Part shown: piece by piece, positions 15,794 through 25,432 of the stretch
How positions within the stretch are numbered: position 1 is the stretch's first letter
Layout: the number at the start of each line of letters is the position of its first letter
Source: Photobacterium sp. GJ3
GTDB lineage: Bacteria; Pseudomonadota; Gammaproteobacteria; Enterobacterales; Vibrionaceae
DNA length: 64,000 bases
Reading direction: 5' to 3'
Assembly (NCBI RefSeq): GCF_018199995.1
Contig: NZ_CP073579.1
Coordinates: 124,001 to 188,000 of the forward strand
Position numbers and translations under genes: made by a program
Notes under the pieces: generated by a model
Told to the model about the DNA's origin: nothing
Seen by the model: the letters and a program-made list of their open reading frames with translations, nothing else
Databases searched by the model: none

Positions 15794-18340
15794 TTATTGC
15801 GCGCTGACGGTAAAGCCTGCGTTGCGAATGACACCTTGCTCAGGGTTGAGTTGCCAGTCTGGATTTTCCATAAAGCTCAGGGATGCAAAGTTGATTCCGT
15901 CTGCATCCAGTAATGTCCATCGAGTGACTTTATCGCTGTCGGTGAAGTCGATCACCAGTCGTCCGTTCGCGTGGATCACCCAGGTGAAGGCTTCCGTGAC
16001 GGGATTTTCCGTCGCTGGGGTGACATAAGTGCCGGAGCCCGACATCAGTCCGTCGCCGTTGGTGGCAGGCACGCCGGTAAAGACCATGCTGTGTCCGTTG
16101 TCCAGTAACAACGTGGTATTGGTTAACAGAGCGGCGGTGAATTTCAGCGGCGCAAACGTCCATGGCGTACCGCAGTCCGAAACAGCCTGAGTGTACTCAG
16201 CGAAGCTGGCACCACTGTCTGTCGGGCTTTGGTTGCTGTCATTCCAGCCTGTGTTGAAGTCATCGCATTGTGTCAGCAAATCGCCGGGCATCAGCGTGCG
16301 AACCAGTGACCCCGCGCTGATGGCACCTTGCGCTGCTGTGATACCCGCCGGTGTATTGTTTTTCACCCAGAGTTCATTTTGGGTGAAGACTTTCCAGCCG
16401 GTTTCATGGTTGGCTTCTGCTTCGTCCAGGATCGCGAAAGTTTGCGTCCAGTTCGCGGCATTGGGTATGTCCCGCCCCTGCATCACCAATTGATTGTTTT
16501 CAACTTCCCATTGATAGGTCTGATAAGTACCGTTAGTCAGTCGGTAACCAAACCCTTCATTTTCCCCATCTGTGGTCAGGAAGGTGTAGCGGGTCGACAG
16601 AGTTTCACCAGACTTGCCCCACATCAGGGTACGGCTGGCCACATCACTCGCTGCGACAGGGATGTCGCCACCGCCGCTGTTTTGTTTACAGGTTTCAATG
16701 GCTGTTGCGAATTGTTCCTGAGTGGCTGCACTGGCAGGGGCGTCGCCGTTGAATGCGGAGTCATCCGTCGTGCACGGAGTGAGGGTCGCACTGGCCACAG
16801 GCAGTGGATCGCTCGTCCGGCGATAATCCAGGCTGTGCATCTGCCAGATGGCCTGCGTGTCGATAAACCCGTTGCCCTGACTGGCATATTGGGAGAAGAC
16901 CACAAAGTGATTTTCTTTGCTGTTCTTCGTCAGCATCGCCCAGACTTCGGCATCGCCGTTCTCATGAAAGAGTTTGACCATGCCGGGAGCAAAGCCGTCC
17001 CTGTCGTTGCTGGTGGTGATACTCCAGGTGTAATTTCCCGTCACCAGACCCTGCTGATAGCGCACGGCAGTCCCATCGTTCGCAAATTCAAACGCTTCAT
17101 TGTTGCCGTTTTCGGTCACCCGGCTGCGTCGCAAATGACCCAGCGCTGTGACATCAGCAATGCCGAATGGGAGATAACCGCCACACTGGAGGATGACATT
17201 GTGCATATCACTGACTTCATATTCGAAAGACGTCGAAGTCAGGGCGTCGAACTGGCAGTTATATTTGGTGACGTCCTGCGGATCTTCATCGTATGCGTCA
17301 CTGACGCCATCGTTGTCATTGTCCGGATCAGCGTTATCGCCTGTGCCGTCACCATCGGTATCCACGGTTTCATCTTTGTTTGTCGGGAACTGATCGGTTT
17401 TGTCATCCACGCCGTCACCGTCGGTATCCGGATTGAGTGGATCCGTCTTTAGCGCCTGTTCTTCTTCATCGGTCAGGCCGTCATTGTCGTCATCCGGGTC
17501 GGCGTTATCACCGATGCCATCGTAATCGAAGTCGGCACTTTCAGTGGCGTCATTAGGGAACGGATCGGCGGCATCAATCACGCCGTCGCCATCGGAATCC
17601 GTGTTCAGCCCAGTGTTGTCGATCACCACGGGCAGGCCGTTGTTGTCTTCAACCACTCGGCCATGTGCATCCAGCACTAAATGATGATTGGTATCCACCT
17701 GTTTCAGCACATCTCGCAGGCGACGAAATTCAGCCAGCGGTGCCAGAACGTCGGACTCCGCCGTCAGCTCTTGCTCCGGCAGGATCCCCAGCACAATCAC
17801 TGAACGGGCTTTCACCGCAACATCGGCCAGACCTGCCGAGAGATAATCGCCCATGACTTGTTCTGCGGGAATCCCCAGCGATTGGGCGACGGCAGCTATC
17901 GCGGTGGATTCACCCAGCCCTTCGAACATATATAAATGAACCAGACTGGTGAGCGGCGTGACCGTGGTGTAGCCCACAGGTGCAGACATCAGAAAGCCCT
18001 TGGTCACTGGGGCATCAGGGTTGTCCTGATCCACCGTTTGTCCCGGAATAGCCAGTACGAACGCTGCAAACTGTGCCGGGTTGTCAAGGCCATTGAGTGT
18101 TATGGAGGCCAGACCTTCCGCATTGGTCATGCCTTCGCGGTCTCCGCCTTCAAAGCGGAAGTTCTCGGCAATATCGACCCAGGCCTGGGCATTTTCGAGA
18201 TAGCCATCAATCGCTGTAATAGAATAAGTCGGAATGGTTTTGACTGGTGCCTGCGGTGAGTCGGAATCTCCCCCACAGCCTGCTGTCAGCAGGCTGGTAC
18301 TGATCAGACTGCATGCGCATCCCCATGATTTGTTCATCAT
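15794..18340 (-). CDS. Lipoprotein with thrombospondin type-3-like calcium repeats
   Basis: An 848-residue envelope lipoprotein. The signal peptide ends in lipobox LLTA-GC (lipidated C22), followed by a GGDSDS spacer. Residues ~38-200 form a carboxypeptidase-regulatory-like region. Residues ~247-353 hold five or so Asp-rich repeats of DxDxDG type (DSDGDGVIDAADPFPND, DTDGDGVDDKTDQFP, DNDNDGVSDAYDEDP), typical calcium-binding TSP3 motifs. The C-terminal ~490 residues appear as several beta-rich repeats with paired Cys (each starts near a CDDF/TPCTTDD-like segment). Function unknown; probably a calcium-stabilised surface protein. The long reverse-strand frame across it is a shadow. Confidence 0.78.
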   Translation of the reverse strand: MMNKSWGCACSLISTSLLTAGCGGDSDSPQAPVKTIPTYSITAIDGYLENAQAWVDIAENFRFEGGDREGMTNAEGLASITLNGLDNPAQFAAFVLAIPGQTVDQDNPDAPVTKGFLMSAPVGYTTVTPLTSLVHLYMFEGLGESTAIAAVAQSLGIPAEQVMGDYLSAGLADVAVKARSVIVLGILPEQELTAESDVLAPLAEFRRLRDVLKQVDTNHHLVLDAHGRVVEDNNGLPVVIDNTGLNTDSDGDGVIDAADPFPNDATESADFDYDGIGDNADPDDDNDGLTDEEEQALKTDPLNPDTDGDGVDDKTDQFPTNKDETVDTDGDGTGDNADPDNDNDGVSDAYDEDPQDVTKYNCQFDALTSTSFEYEVSDMHNVILQCGGYLPFGIADVTALGHLRRSRVTENGNNEAFEFANDGTAVRYQQGLVTGNYTWSITTSNDRDGFAPGMVKLFHENGDAEVWAMLTKNSKENHFVVFSQYASQGNGFIDTQAIWQMHSLDYRRTSDPLPVASATLTPCTTDDSAFNGDAPASAATQEQFATAIETCKQNSGGGDIPVAASDVASRTLMWGKSGETLSTRYTFLTTDGENEGFGYRLTNGTYQTYQWEVENNQLVMQGRDIPNAANWTQTFAILDEAEANHETGWKVFTQNELWVKNNTPAGITAAQGAISAGSLVRTLMPGDLLTQCDDFNTGWNDSNQSPTDSGASFAEYTQAVSDCGTPWTFAPLKFTAALLTNTTLLLDNGHSMVFTGVPATNGDGLMSGSGTYVTPATENPVTEAFTWVIHANGRLVIDFTDSDKVTRWTLLDADGINFASLSFMENPDWQLNPEQGVIRNAGFTVSAQ

Positions 18341-18583
18341 GTCTCGCCCCTAAAATCAGTCATGCCGCTTTCGCGACGACAGAATTATTCGCCCCGGGAT
18401 AGGCCGGAGCCACTTTTATTGCTTTCTGATATTTAGCTTAGTGTTGTCCAGCTAGGCCTTCATTGGGGCCGGAGAAAATGGTTGTCGCGTGGCTGAGAAA
18501 GGGCAGAGTTAGCGAGCAGGCAAAAATCTGTTCATGGTATAAGCTGATGAAAGACAATATAAAACAGGGAGTGAAAGGTTCGT

Positions 18584-18967
18584 ATGACCACAAGTTTTTT
18601 TGCATCAGTACTTGCGTTATGGCTGTGCTGGCTGTCTTTTCAGGTGATCAAAGCCCGGCGAAGGCATCAGATTGGGTATGGCGACGGTGAAGGGAAAGCC
18701 AAGGATTTACAGTTGGCCTGTTCGGCGCAGTCGAATGCGGTGAATTATATTCCGATCATGCTGGTGCTGATGTTCCTCCTGGAAGAACACGGCGGCGCCA
18801 GTTGGCTGATCATGCTGATCGGATTGGTGTTTACGGCTGGCCGGATAATTCATGGCCGGGGGATTCTGGCAGACAGCCTGAAGGGCAGAGTGCTGGGGAT
18901 GCAGCTGACACTCTGGCCACTGATCGGGATGGCTGTGCTGAATCTGCTGAATTCGATTTTCGGCTAG
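18584..18967 (+). CDS. MAPEG-family membrane protein
   Basis: A 127-residue integral membrane protein with four hydrophobic segments and the MAPEG pattern: SAQSNAVNYIPIMLVLMFL (the N-x-x-E-like helix, with Asn here) and GLVFTAGRIIHGRGI (R-x-x-H/Y-x-x-G). It resembles YecN-type bacterial MAPEG proteins, related to glutathione transferases of the membrane. The substrate is unknown. A terminator hairpin follows. Confidence 0.85.
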   Translation: MTTSFFASVLALWLCWLSFQVIKARRRHQIGYGDGEGKAKDLQLACSAQSNAVNYIPIMLVLMFLLEEHGGASWLIMLIGLVFTAGRIIHGRGILADSLKGRVLGMQLTLWPLIGMAVLNLLNSIFG

Positions 18968-18988
18968 GACATGGTGCATCGCCTGAAG

Positions 18989-19019
18989 ACCGGCAGTGGT
19001 GATACTGCCGGTGTGTTTT
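18989..19019 (+). terminator. Terminator after the MAPEG gene
   Basis: An 8-bp stem ACCGGCAG / CTGCCGGT with an 8-nt loop, followed by GTGTTTT. It lies between convergent genes and may serve both. Confidence 0.65.
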
Positions 19020-19046
19020 GCTGGTTCGACAGAGGGCGTGACCGGG

Positions 19047-20153
19047 TCAGGCCGGATAGACAACCCCTAACGACGCAAGCCGACTGGCGCCGGTTACTTC
19101 CGGTAAGTTACTTGGCAGATCATGAATGCGCCGCTGCGCCAGCCAGGCGAATGCCATGGCTTCCATGTAGTCGCTGTCGACCCCCTGTTCACGGGTGGTT
19201 GACACGTGCCAGTCAGAGAGCAGCGCAGAAATCCGGTCCATCAGCAGCGGGTTGCGTGCCCCGCCGCCACAGACCAGCAAGGTCGGATTGGGGCCGGACT
19301 GAAACTTCAGCACTTCCCGGGCAATACTGACGGCCGTGAGTTCGCACAGAGTGCGTTGCACGTCTTCCGCGGAGGCAGTGTGATTGGCCAGTTGCTGACC
19401 GAGCCAGGCATCATTAAAGAGCTCACGTCCGGTGCTTTTTGGTGCAGACAGCGAGAAATATGGCTCAGTCAGCATCGCTTCAAGCAGGATGTCATCGACT
19501 TTTCCCTGCTGGGCAAACTGGCCATCCAGATCAAAGGGTTTGCCTGTGTGTTGCTGGCACCAGAAATCCATCAGCATATTTCCCGGCCCGGTATCGTACC
19601 CGAACACAGGCTCATCCGGGCGAATCACCGAAAGATTCGCAATCCCGCCAATGTTGAGAATCACCACGCTGGAATCGGACGACTGGAACAGGGTTTTATG
19701 AAATGCCGGCACCAAAGGCGCGCCCTGACCGCCAAGGGCCATATCTTTCCGACGAAAATCTGCCACCGTGTCGATACCGGTTCGGGTCGCGATGAGATGG
19801 GCATCGCCCAGCTGCATCGTGAAAGGCGTGGTGCCGGTCGGCTGGTGAAACACGGTCTGCCCATGGTTACCGATGGCTCGGATCTGATCGGCGGTATAGC
19901 CGGACTTTTCCAGCAGCGCATCGACAGCATCGGCAAACAGCAGGCCCAGCTGATGATCCAGAGTCCCGATTTCAATCAGATTCGTCGGCTGGCCGGTACA
20001 GACTGCCAATAGCCGCTGTTTCAGCTCAGGCGGCATCGGAAAGTCATCATGGGCAAGCAGTTCAATGCGGTTGTCTTCAATGGCAACCAGTGCGGTATCC
20101 ACACCATCCATACTGGTGCCGGACATTACGCCGATATATAACTCCCGGTGCAT
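19047..20153 (-). CDS. anmK: Anhydro-N-acetylmuramic acid kinase
   Basis: Cytoplasmic enzyme of peptidoglycan recycling; it opens the 1,6-anhydro ring of anhMurNAc and phosphorylates it to MurNAc-6-P using ATP. The protein begins with the signature YIGVMSGTSMDGVD and continues with IGNHGQTVFH, GDAHLIA, VVILNIGGIANLS and FGYDTGPGN, the ATP-binding and catalytic blocks of AnmK, and VCGGGARNP near the end. The ATG at 20153 is chosen because AGGAGG lies six bases upstream; a GTG just before it is also in frame. Length (368) is normal. Confidence 0.96.
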   Translation of the reverse strand: MHRELYIGVMSGTSMDGVDTALVAIEDNRIELLAHDDFPMPPELKQRLLAVCTGQPTNLIEIGTLDHQLGLLFADAVDALLEKSGYTADQIRAIGNHGQTVFHQPTGTTPFTMQLGDAHLIATRTGIDTVADFRRKDMALGGQGAPLVPAFHKTLFQSSDSSVVILNIGGIANLSVIRPDEPVFGYDTGPGNMLMDFWCQQHTGKPFDLDGQFAQQGKVDDILLEAMLTEPYFSLSAPKSTGRELFNDAWLGQQLANHTASAEDVQRTLCELTAVSIAREVLKFQSGPNPTLLVCGGGARNPLLMDRISALLSDWHVSTTREQGVDSDYMEAMAFAWLAQRRIHDLPSNLPEVTGASRLASLGVVYPA

Positions 20154-20156
20154 CAC

Positions 20157-20736
20157 GCGCCTCCTGGATTCAGTTCAATTCAACTCAGGCACGGTAGCAT
20201 GATTTCAGGGACAATGGCGTGATGGACATGTCGTTCAGTGAAATTTCAGTCTGTGTCTGAACATCTTTGATGGCCTTCCTATTTTTAACGTCAGTGAATA
20301 GTAGATGTTAAGTCGCCATCAAAAGGGGTTGTATTATGTCCAGACTTCTGACCGCAAGAAAATCTCATGCTGGTTTAGTCAACAAAGCTAGCTTGACTTG
20401 TCCCGATAAACAGAAGGTGGAAAGGTTCAAATATTAAGATTCTGGTGTATTTATATTATGCAAATGATTTCACCTCGTTAGGCTAATGAGAAGCAAGCTC
20501 AAATGTGAATAATATTCTGAATGACTTTCTATGTTATTTACCAGCGATTACAGGGATTTTCAATGGGGATTGAAATTGAATGTCAGTAATGGCTATCAGC
20601 TTTGTAGGATTTTTCTTTTTCTGATTTCATTGCCATTGATTAGAGTGAAAAATAACATTAAGAACGATAAAGTAAAAAGCTGAAGTGATTATTCATGTAG
20701 CCCAAAATCGAAGAGCTTTATTGAAGGAATGAATGA
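20157..20736. other. Intergenic boundary of the AT-rich island; fimbrial promoter region
   Basis: About 580 bp in which composition drops from GC-rich (anmK side) to AT-rich (fimbrial side). I find no convincing ORF. It must contain the promoter of the fimbrial operon, but no clear operator or c-di-GMP riboswitch motif was recognised. Confidence 0.5.
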
Positions 20737-21270
20737 ATGAAAAAACTAACTCTAGTATCAGTGATCAGTATGGCAATGATGTCTGGCTCTGCTTTTGCCG
20801 TAGATCCAGTTCAGGTTGTACAATTTAATGGTGTTATTACCAGTGATGTCGTTGGCGATACTTCTATTATCACTGGTGTAAACGGCGGTGCTGTTTCAGA
20901 TGGTGAAATCAACGTTTCTACAGATGGTACATTTGTAACAACTAAACCTGTAACACTTGAACTCTATGATCCTACAGGTATAACGCCAATGGTTGGTGAT
21001 TGGTCTATTAGTCAGGTTGATTACCGTATTGGTGGTGTTGGTGTGACAACAGCGACCATCACGGTAACAGATCTAACTTCTGGCAATAATATGGCAACAT
21101 CGACTAATTTGGCTTTAACTCAAGGCATCAACCCAACGCAAGTTGGTTCAGTTTCAATTTCTGCAACTGGTACAACAACAGATCAAGCTGAAGTCGATAA
21201 CATAGTTACTCCAGGTGGTTCTACATCTGCTGGGTTATATATTACAGTTGTTGCACAGAACGCAGTATAA
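20737..21270 (+). CDS. Major fimbrial subunit of an alternate chaperone-usher system
   Basis: A 177-residue secreted protein with a clear signal peptide cleaved after SAFA (residue 22). The mature ~155 residues are Thr/Ser/Val-rich, beta-strand-like, lack Cys and end in GLYITVVAQNAV, a typical pilin C-terminal strand. As the first gene of the operon, with an attenuator after it, it is the likely major pilin of a CFA/I- or CS1-like (alpha) fimbria. AAGGAA precedes the start. The exact pilin family is not certain from sequence reading. Confidence 0.78.
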   Translation: MKKLTLVSVISMAMMSGSAFAVDPVQVVQFNGVITSDVVGDTSIITGVNGGAVSDGEINVSTDGTFVTTKPVTLELYDPTGITPMVGDWSISQVDYRIGGVGVTTATITVTDLTSGNNMATSTNLALTQGINPTQVGSVSISATGTTTDQAEVDNIVTPGGSTSAGLYITVVAQNAV

Positions 21271-21301
21271 ATTATTTATAGTAACATGCTGTTGTAAATG
21301 T

Positions 21302-21336
21302 AAAGACAGCAATATTGTTTGCTGTCTTTTGTTTTT
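21302..21336 (+). terminator. Attenuator between major pilin and downstream fimbrial genes
   Basis: A 10-bp stem AAAGACAGCA / TGCTGTCTTT followed by TGTTTTT lies between the pilin stop and the next start. In pilin operons such hairpins allow partial readthrough, giving much more pilin than usher or adhesin. Confidence 0.8.
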
Positions 21337-21352
21337 ACTATGAGAGTGTTTT

Positions 21353-21904
21353 ATGAGGATGTTGAAGAAATTAATACTGTGCATTGCACTATTAATCGCT
21401 CATGTGAGTTTTGCTAATAATCCAATTAATAAACCACTAATAGTAAATACAACGATAGATAAAAGTGCCTTTTTTGCTCAAGAAATCACACGTTTTAGCA
21501 TAACGCCAAGCCAGGTTGTATTACGTTATGATGGATCAAAAAAAACGTTTCAAGACACAGTTTTACAGGTTGACATCGAAACAACGTTTCTCGTTGCCGA
21601 TACAAGCCTAAATTTAGGTTTACTATTAACAAATCAATTCACTGTGTGTCGTGACAATGGTGGCTCTGGCGCTGGTTCCGGTAATGAATTGATTACACCG
21701 AATGATTTTTTATCTGTTTATTCTAATGATGGAATATCTGAAACAAAAATGGAATTAAATACACCCGTTGTATTGCCTCAGTCGAGTCTGGATGGAGAAA
21801 CTATTTCCAGTCAATCAACATTATGGATGCGATTTTTAATACCGCCACAAAATGCTTATGAGTGTGGGGGTAGCTTAACCTTTACTGTTGAGATGGATGT
21901 ATGA
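21353..21904 (+). CDS. Minor fimbrial subunit
   Basis: A 183-residue exported protein; the signal peptide ends near HVSFA-NN. The body is beta-rich with two Cys (FTVCRDNGG and AYECGGS) that could form a disulfide, and ends in SLTFTVEMDV, a pilin-like final strand. It overlaps the usher start by 4 bp (ATGA), so translation is coupled. It is probably an adaptor or minor pilin; there is no direct family assignment. Confidence 0.68.
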   Translation: MRMLKKLILCIALLIAHVSFANNPINKPLIVNTTIDKSAFFAQEITRFSITPSQVVLRYDGSKKTFQDTVLQVDIETTFLVADTSLNLGLLLTNQFTVCRDNGGSGAGSGNELITPNDFLSVYSNDGISETKMELNTPVVLPQSSLDGETISSQSTLWMRFLIPPQNAYECGGSLTFTVEMDV

Positions 21905-24713
21905 AACAGGTAAATATACTTTTAAGGATTGCGGTAGTTTTAGTGGGCGTAAGTGTTGGTCTCGCTTATGGTCAGTTGCCTGTCAAAAATCTTCCAGATG
22001 ATTTTAAAGCCTTGTTTGATTTTAAACAGAAAAATGTTGAGCTAATCTTTACTGATAAAAGTAGCGACTCATTACCAATGTTCGTTAATTACGATACAGT
22101 TAAATTAAATAGTGAACAACAAAAACAAGCGTTCATTCAAGAGTTAAAGCGTTTACATATTAAACAAAGTTTGATTACAGATATCATGTATGACTTTGAG
22201 CAAGGGGCAAAAAACTCAGCAGATTGTGAAGGAACGCTATCGCAATGTATTGTTACGCCTGATCGTTATTCAACCCTGTATGATTACTATTCTAATAAAT
22301 TGTACTTGTGGGTTAATCCTAATTATTTAGAAACAGATAGCAACATTAGTTCACAGCAGGAATATGCTGAGTCTAAAAAAGATAACTATACGCTAATCAA
22401 TCACTTTAATGCATATAGTAATACTAATAATGAATTTGATAACACCAGCTTCAATTTTTACGATGATAGTATTATTGGTCTAAAGTATGGTTACCTTGAT
22501 ACACAAACTGGTTACTTTATTCATATGGGTGGCGATGATGATTTTGATTTAGATCGCATGCAATATAACTATGAATTTGATCGTTATCGTTTCCAAGTTG
22601 GCTATAACTCAACGACAGATAACTTTAATGCGACTGATGTGTTGTTCAAAATGAATAACACCAGTGAGATAGCTTTTGGATTTGGAACGTCATCAAATTT
22701 ATTAAAATCACAGAGTCGTGTTACCCAGAAGATATTCTATTTTGCACCCAAGTCTGGTGTGTTGAATATTTATCGTGATGGTCGGATTATTTTACAAAAG
22801 AATGTACCGAGTGGGCAAGGTTTAATTACTAACAATGAGTTGCCTAAAGGCCGTTATGATGTAATTCTAGAGCTCAAAGTTGGTGACGATGTCGTGTACA
22901 AAGAAACAAGAACGATATTTAATACCAATGATGATCAACTTGCTACAGGTAATTTTGATTATCTTATATCTACAGGTATTTATAAGAAAGATTCTGACTT
23001 AAATACAGATTCTTTCTTAGGGAAAATAAATACAGAAGTCGATGGTGAAAGTTTTATTCGAACAGGGATTTCATATCGAGCTGCAGATTACTTATTGCTG
23101 AGTATAGGTGGAAGTACTTCTTCTATTGGTAATAGTGGGATGGTCGCAGCAAAAGCTTATATGCCAATGGGGGCTGCATTAACAGTTCGTAGTCAAATTT
23201 TCAATAAAAATGTATATCAAGCGGAAGCATTTTTCAATTGGAATAATTTTCATTTAATTATGAAAAATACGAAGATGGTAGTGATGATGCTAATTCCAAT
23301 GATTACAATACGCTAGCTAGTTATTACTATGGTAGTGGTAGTTATGATAGATACAATGTTTCATATTCACAAACATTACCTTGGGTATCAGGTTTTGGCT
23401 ATTTAAGCTACAGTTACACAAAACAGGATAAAACAGAAAATTTCTCTGAGTTTACCTCTGGTTTGATAGCTGGTGGCTTGAGCATTCCGTTTATCATCAA
23501 CTCAAGAGTTGATTTGAATATGAATTATGACTCGGATAATTCAGACAACTATAATATTAGCTTGTTATGGAATATTCCAATCAGTAAGTTATTTAGTGCA
23601 GAAAGTAACTTGTCATTTGATAACAACGGTGTGTCTCAGTTCTCAAATGGTATAAGTAGCAATGATCTTGTGAAAGATAGAAGTGTCTATGCGTCAATAT
23701 CAGCGGATAATAACTATTCTGATAATAGGACTGACAATAGCAAATATTTTTCTTCAGATGTTAATGTACAAGTGAATCGAGATGCATTTTCTGCTAATGG
23801 CTACGGTTATATTGATTCCAATGGCGAAAAGAACATGAATTTAGGTTTTTCTAGTTCACAAGTCATCACTGGAAATGGAGTTAAAGCGACCAGTAAACGA
23901 TCCAATGCGTATATTTATGTGAGTTCAGAAAATAACGTCAGGAACGGTGATAACTTGTCGAGTCAGGGGTTATTAGTACTGGATAAAAATGATAAGTATA
24001 ATCGAAACATGACGCTTTATAATGATTCAAATCTTATTCCGGTTGATTTATATAGCGACTATGATGCTACGATAAACGTAGAAAGTGTCGATCTATATAA
24101 CTCCGGTGGGAAGCGTATTTCAGGATATGCTCAACCAGGAACAGTGTTAGAAGTTAAACCTAAATTACGCCGTATCGTGACTTTTATTGCTGGATTTAAA
24201 GATATTTTTGATCAATCTTTGAGAGATATTCAATGTAAAGGGGATGGTTGCTTAACCGTTTCTAATATTACAGATGGTGTATATAAAGTTTCAGTTTTAG
24301 AAGGTGAAAACTTTACATTAAACGACAATCAATATAGATGTATATTACCATCAATTTCTCAGTCTGGGTTGATGAATTTTGGGGAGAATTACTGTTTGCC
24401 TAATTTATCCACATCGGAAAACATGTTCATTACCTTTAATAATAAGAAAAGAATCATGACTTATGTTGGTAGTTACTCTAAGAAGATAGAAAAGTCAGTA
24501 TTGAATGAAAAGATTTCTATGATGGATAGTAAAGATGTTGATATCAGAAAGGTAAATGTAGCGAATAATATTCTAGTCTATGTTCTTAGTGATGACGCAG
24601 CGTCTATCACGGCTAAAACTAAGCGTGTTATAAAAGATCTTCAACAATATGCAAATCGTGATATTCAAATCAGCAAAGATTATGCATTGCAGGCATACAG
24701 TAGGGCAGAATAA
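21901..24713 (+). pseudogene. TcfC/CfaC-like outer-membrane usher, interrupted by a -1 frameshift
   Basis: Outer-membrane channel that assembles alternate chaperone-usher fimbriae. The first frame (21901-23316) has a signal peptide ending in GLAYG and the E-set-like block SGVLNIYRDGRIILQK..GLITNNELPKGRYDV typical of TcfC-type ushers. It leaves frame at TTTT (23247-23250). Reading one base more there gives NNF-SFNYEKYEDGSDD and stays open through the second frame to 24713, so an intact gene would encode about 937 residues. The C-terminal half contains beta-barrel strands and a CTD-like tail. Either real inactivation, phase variation or a sequencing error in the T run. Confidence 0.82.
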
Positions 24714-24715
24714 CC

Positions 24716-25432
24716 ATGAAAAGAAAGATAGCATTTTTCATTACGAGCTTGTTCACTTGTGTTGCTTCTATGAAAGCTAATGCACTTCAAGTTGATAAAA
24801 TGATTTTAGTTTCTGATTTACAAGGTAATGGCGTTTTTTCTCTTACTAATGACCTACCACAAACAAGTTTAGTTAGAACAAAAATTGAGGAAGTAAATGT
24901 CGAAAATGGTCAGTTAGTTAAGGTGCCTTATACGAAGGATAATTTGAATTCTTGGAAAATTACAGTCGCAACACCGAATTTAATTATCGAACCAGGTCGA
25001 GTTAAACCATTAGGTGTACGTTCTTTATGTAATGGCGATTGTAACTTTAATCGTGATCATGTTTATCAGTTAACATTTGCACCGATTCCGTATGTCGATG
25101 GTCAAGAAACGAAAGGAAAAATTGGTATAAATTATGGTTTTTCCCCTTTGTATATTATCCCAGCAAAGGAATTAAATATTTCATACGAAATGAAAAACTT
25201 AGGAGATAAAATTTGGTTTAAAAACACTGGTAACTCAGTCGTCAGATTTCAGATTGATCAATGTAAATCACAAAAAAAATCTCATGTTTGTATAACCAGT
25301 TTTACTGGATTGGCTGGCCGGGAGAGAGAGTTTAAAATACCCGATTCGATGCGGTCTGATTCATTAAATGTAACTATTGCGAGTTATGATAACTCTTACT
25401 TTAAAGAATTTGTCTTGAAGAGACAAGAATAA
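24716..25432 (+). CDS. Alternate-family fimbrial chaperone
   Basis: A 238-residue periplasmic chaperone with a signal peptide ending at MKANA. It shows the alternate (CfaA-like) chaperone layout: an N-terminal Ig-like domain with VDKMILVSDLQGNGVFSLTN, the region IIEPGRVKPLGVRSL around the conserved basic residue, and a second domain from about residue 150 with KNTGNSVVRFQ. Cys pairs occur in LCNGDC and in the QCK..HVC segment. It starts 2 bp after the usher and overlaps the adhesin start. Confidence 0.82.
   Translation: MKRKIAFFITSLFTCVASMKANALQVDKMILVSDLQGNGVFSLTNDLPQTSLVRTKIEEVNVENGQLVKVPYTKDNLNSWKITVATPNLIIEPGRVKPLGVRSLCNGDCNFNRDHVYQLTFAPIPYVDGQETKGKIGINYGFSPLYIIPAKELNISYEMKNLGDKIWFKNTGNSVVRFQIDQCKSQKKSHVCITSFTGLAGREREFKIPDSMRSDSLNVTIASYDNSYFKEFVLKRQE

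Noticed and set aside
16328-17452. 374-codon plus-strand ORF opposite the calcium-repeat lipoprotein
   Set aside because: It is the complement of a real gene with a lipobox and DxDxDG repeats; its own peptide has no recognisable domain.
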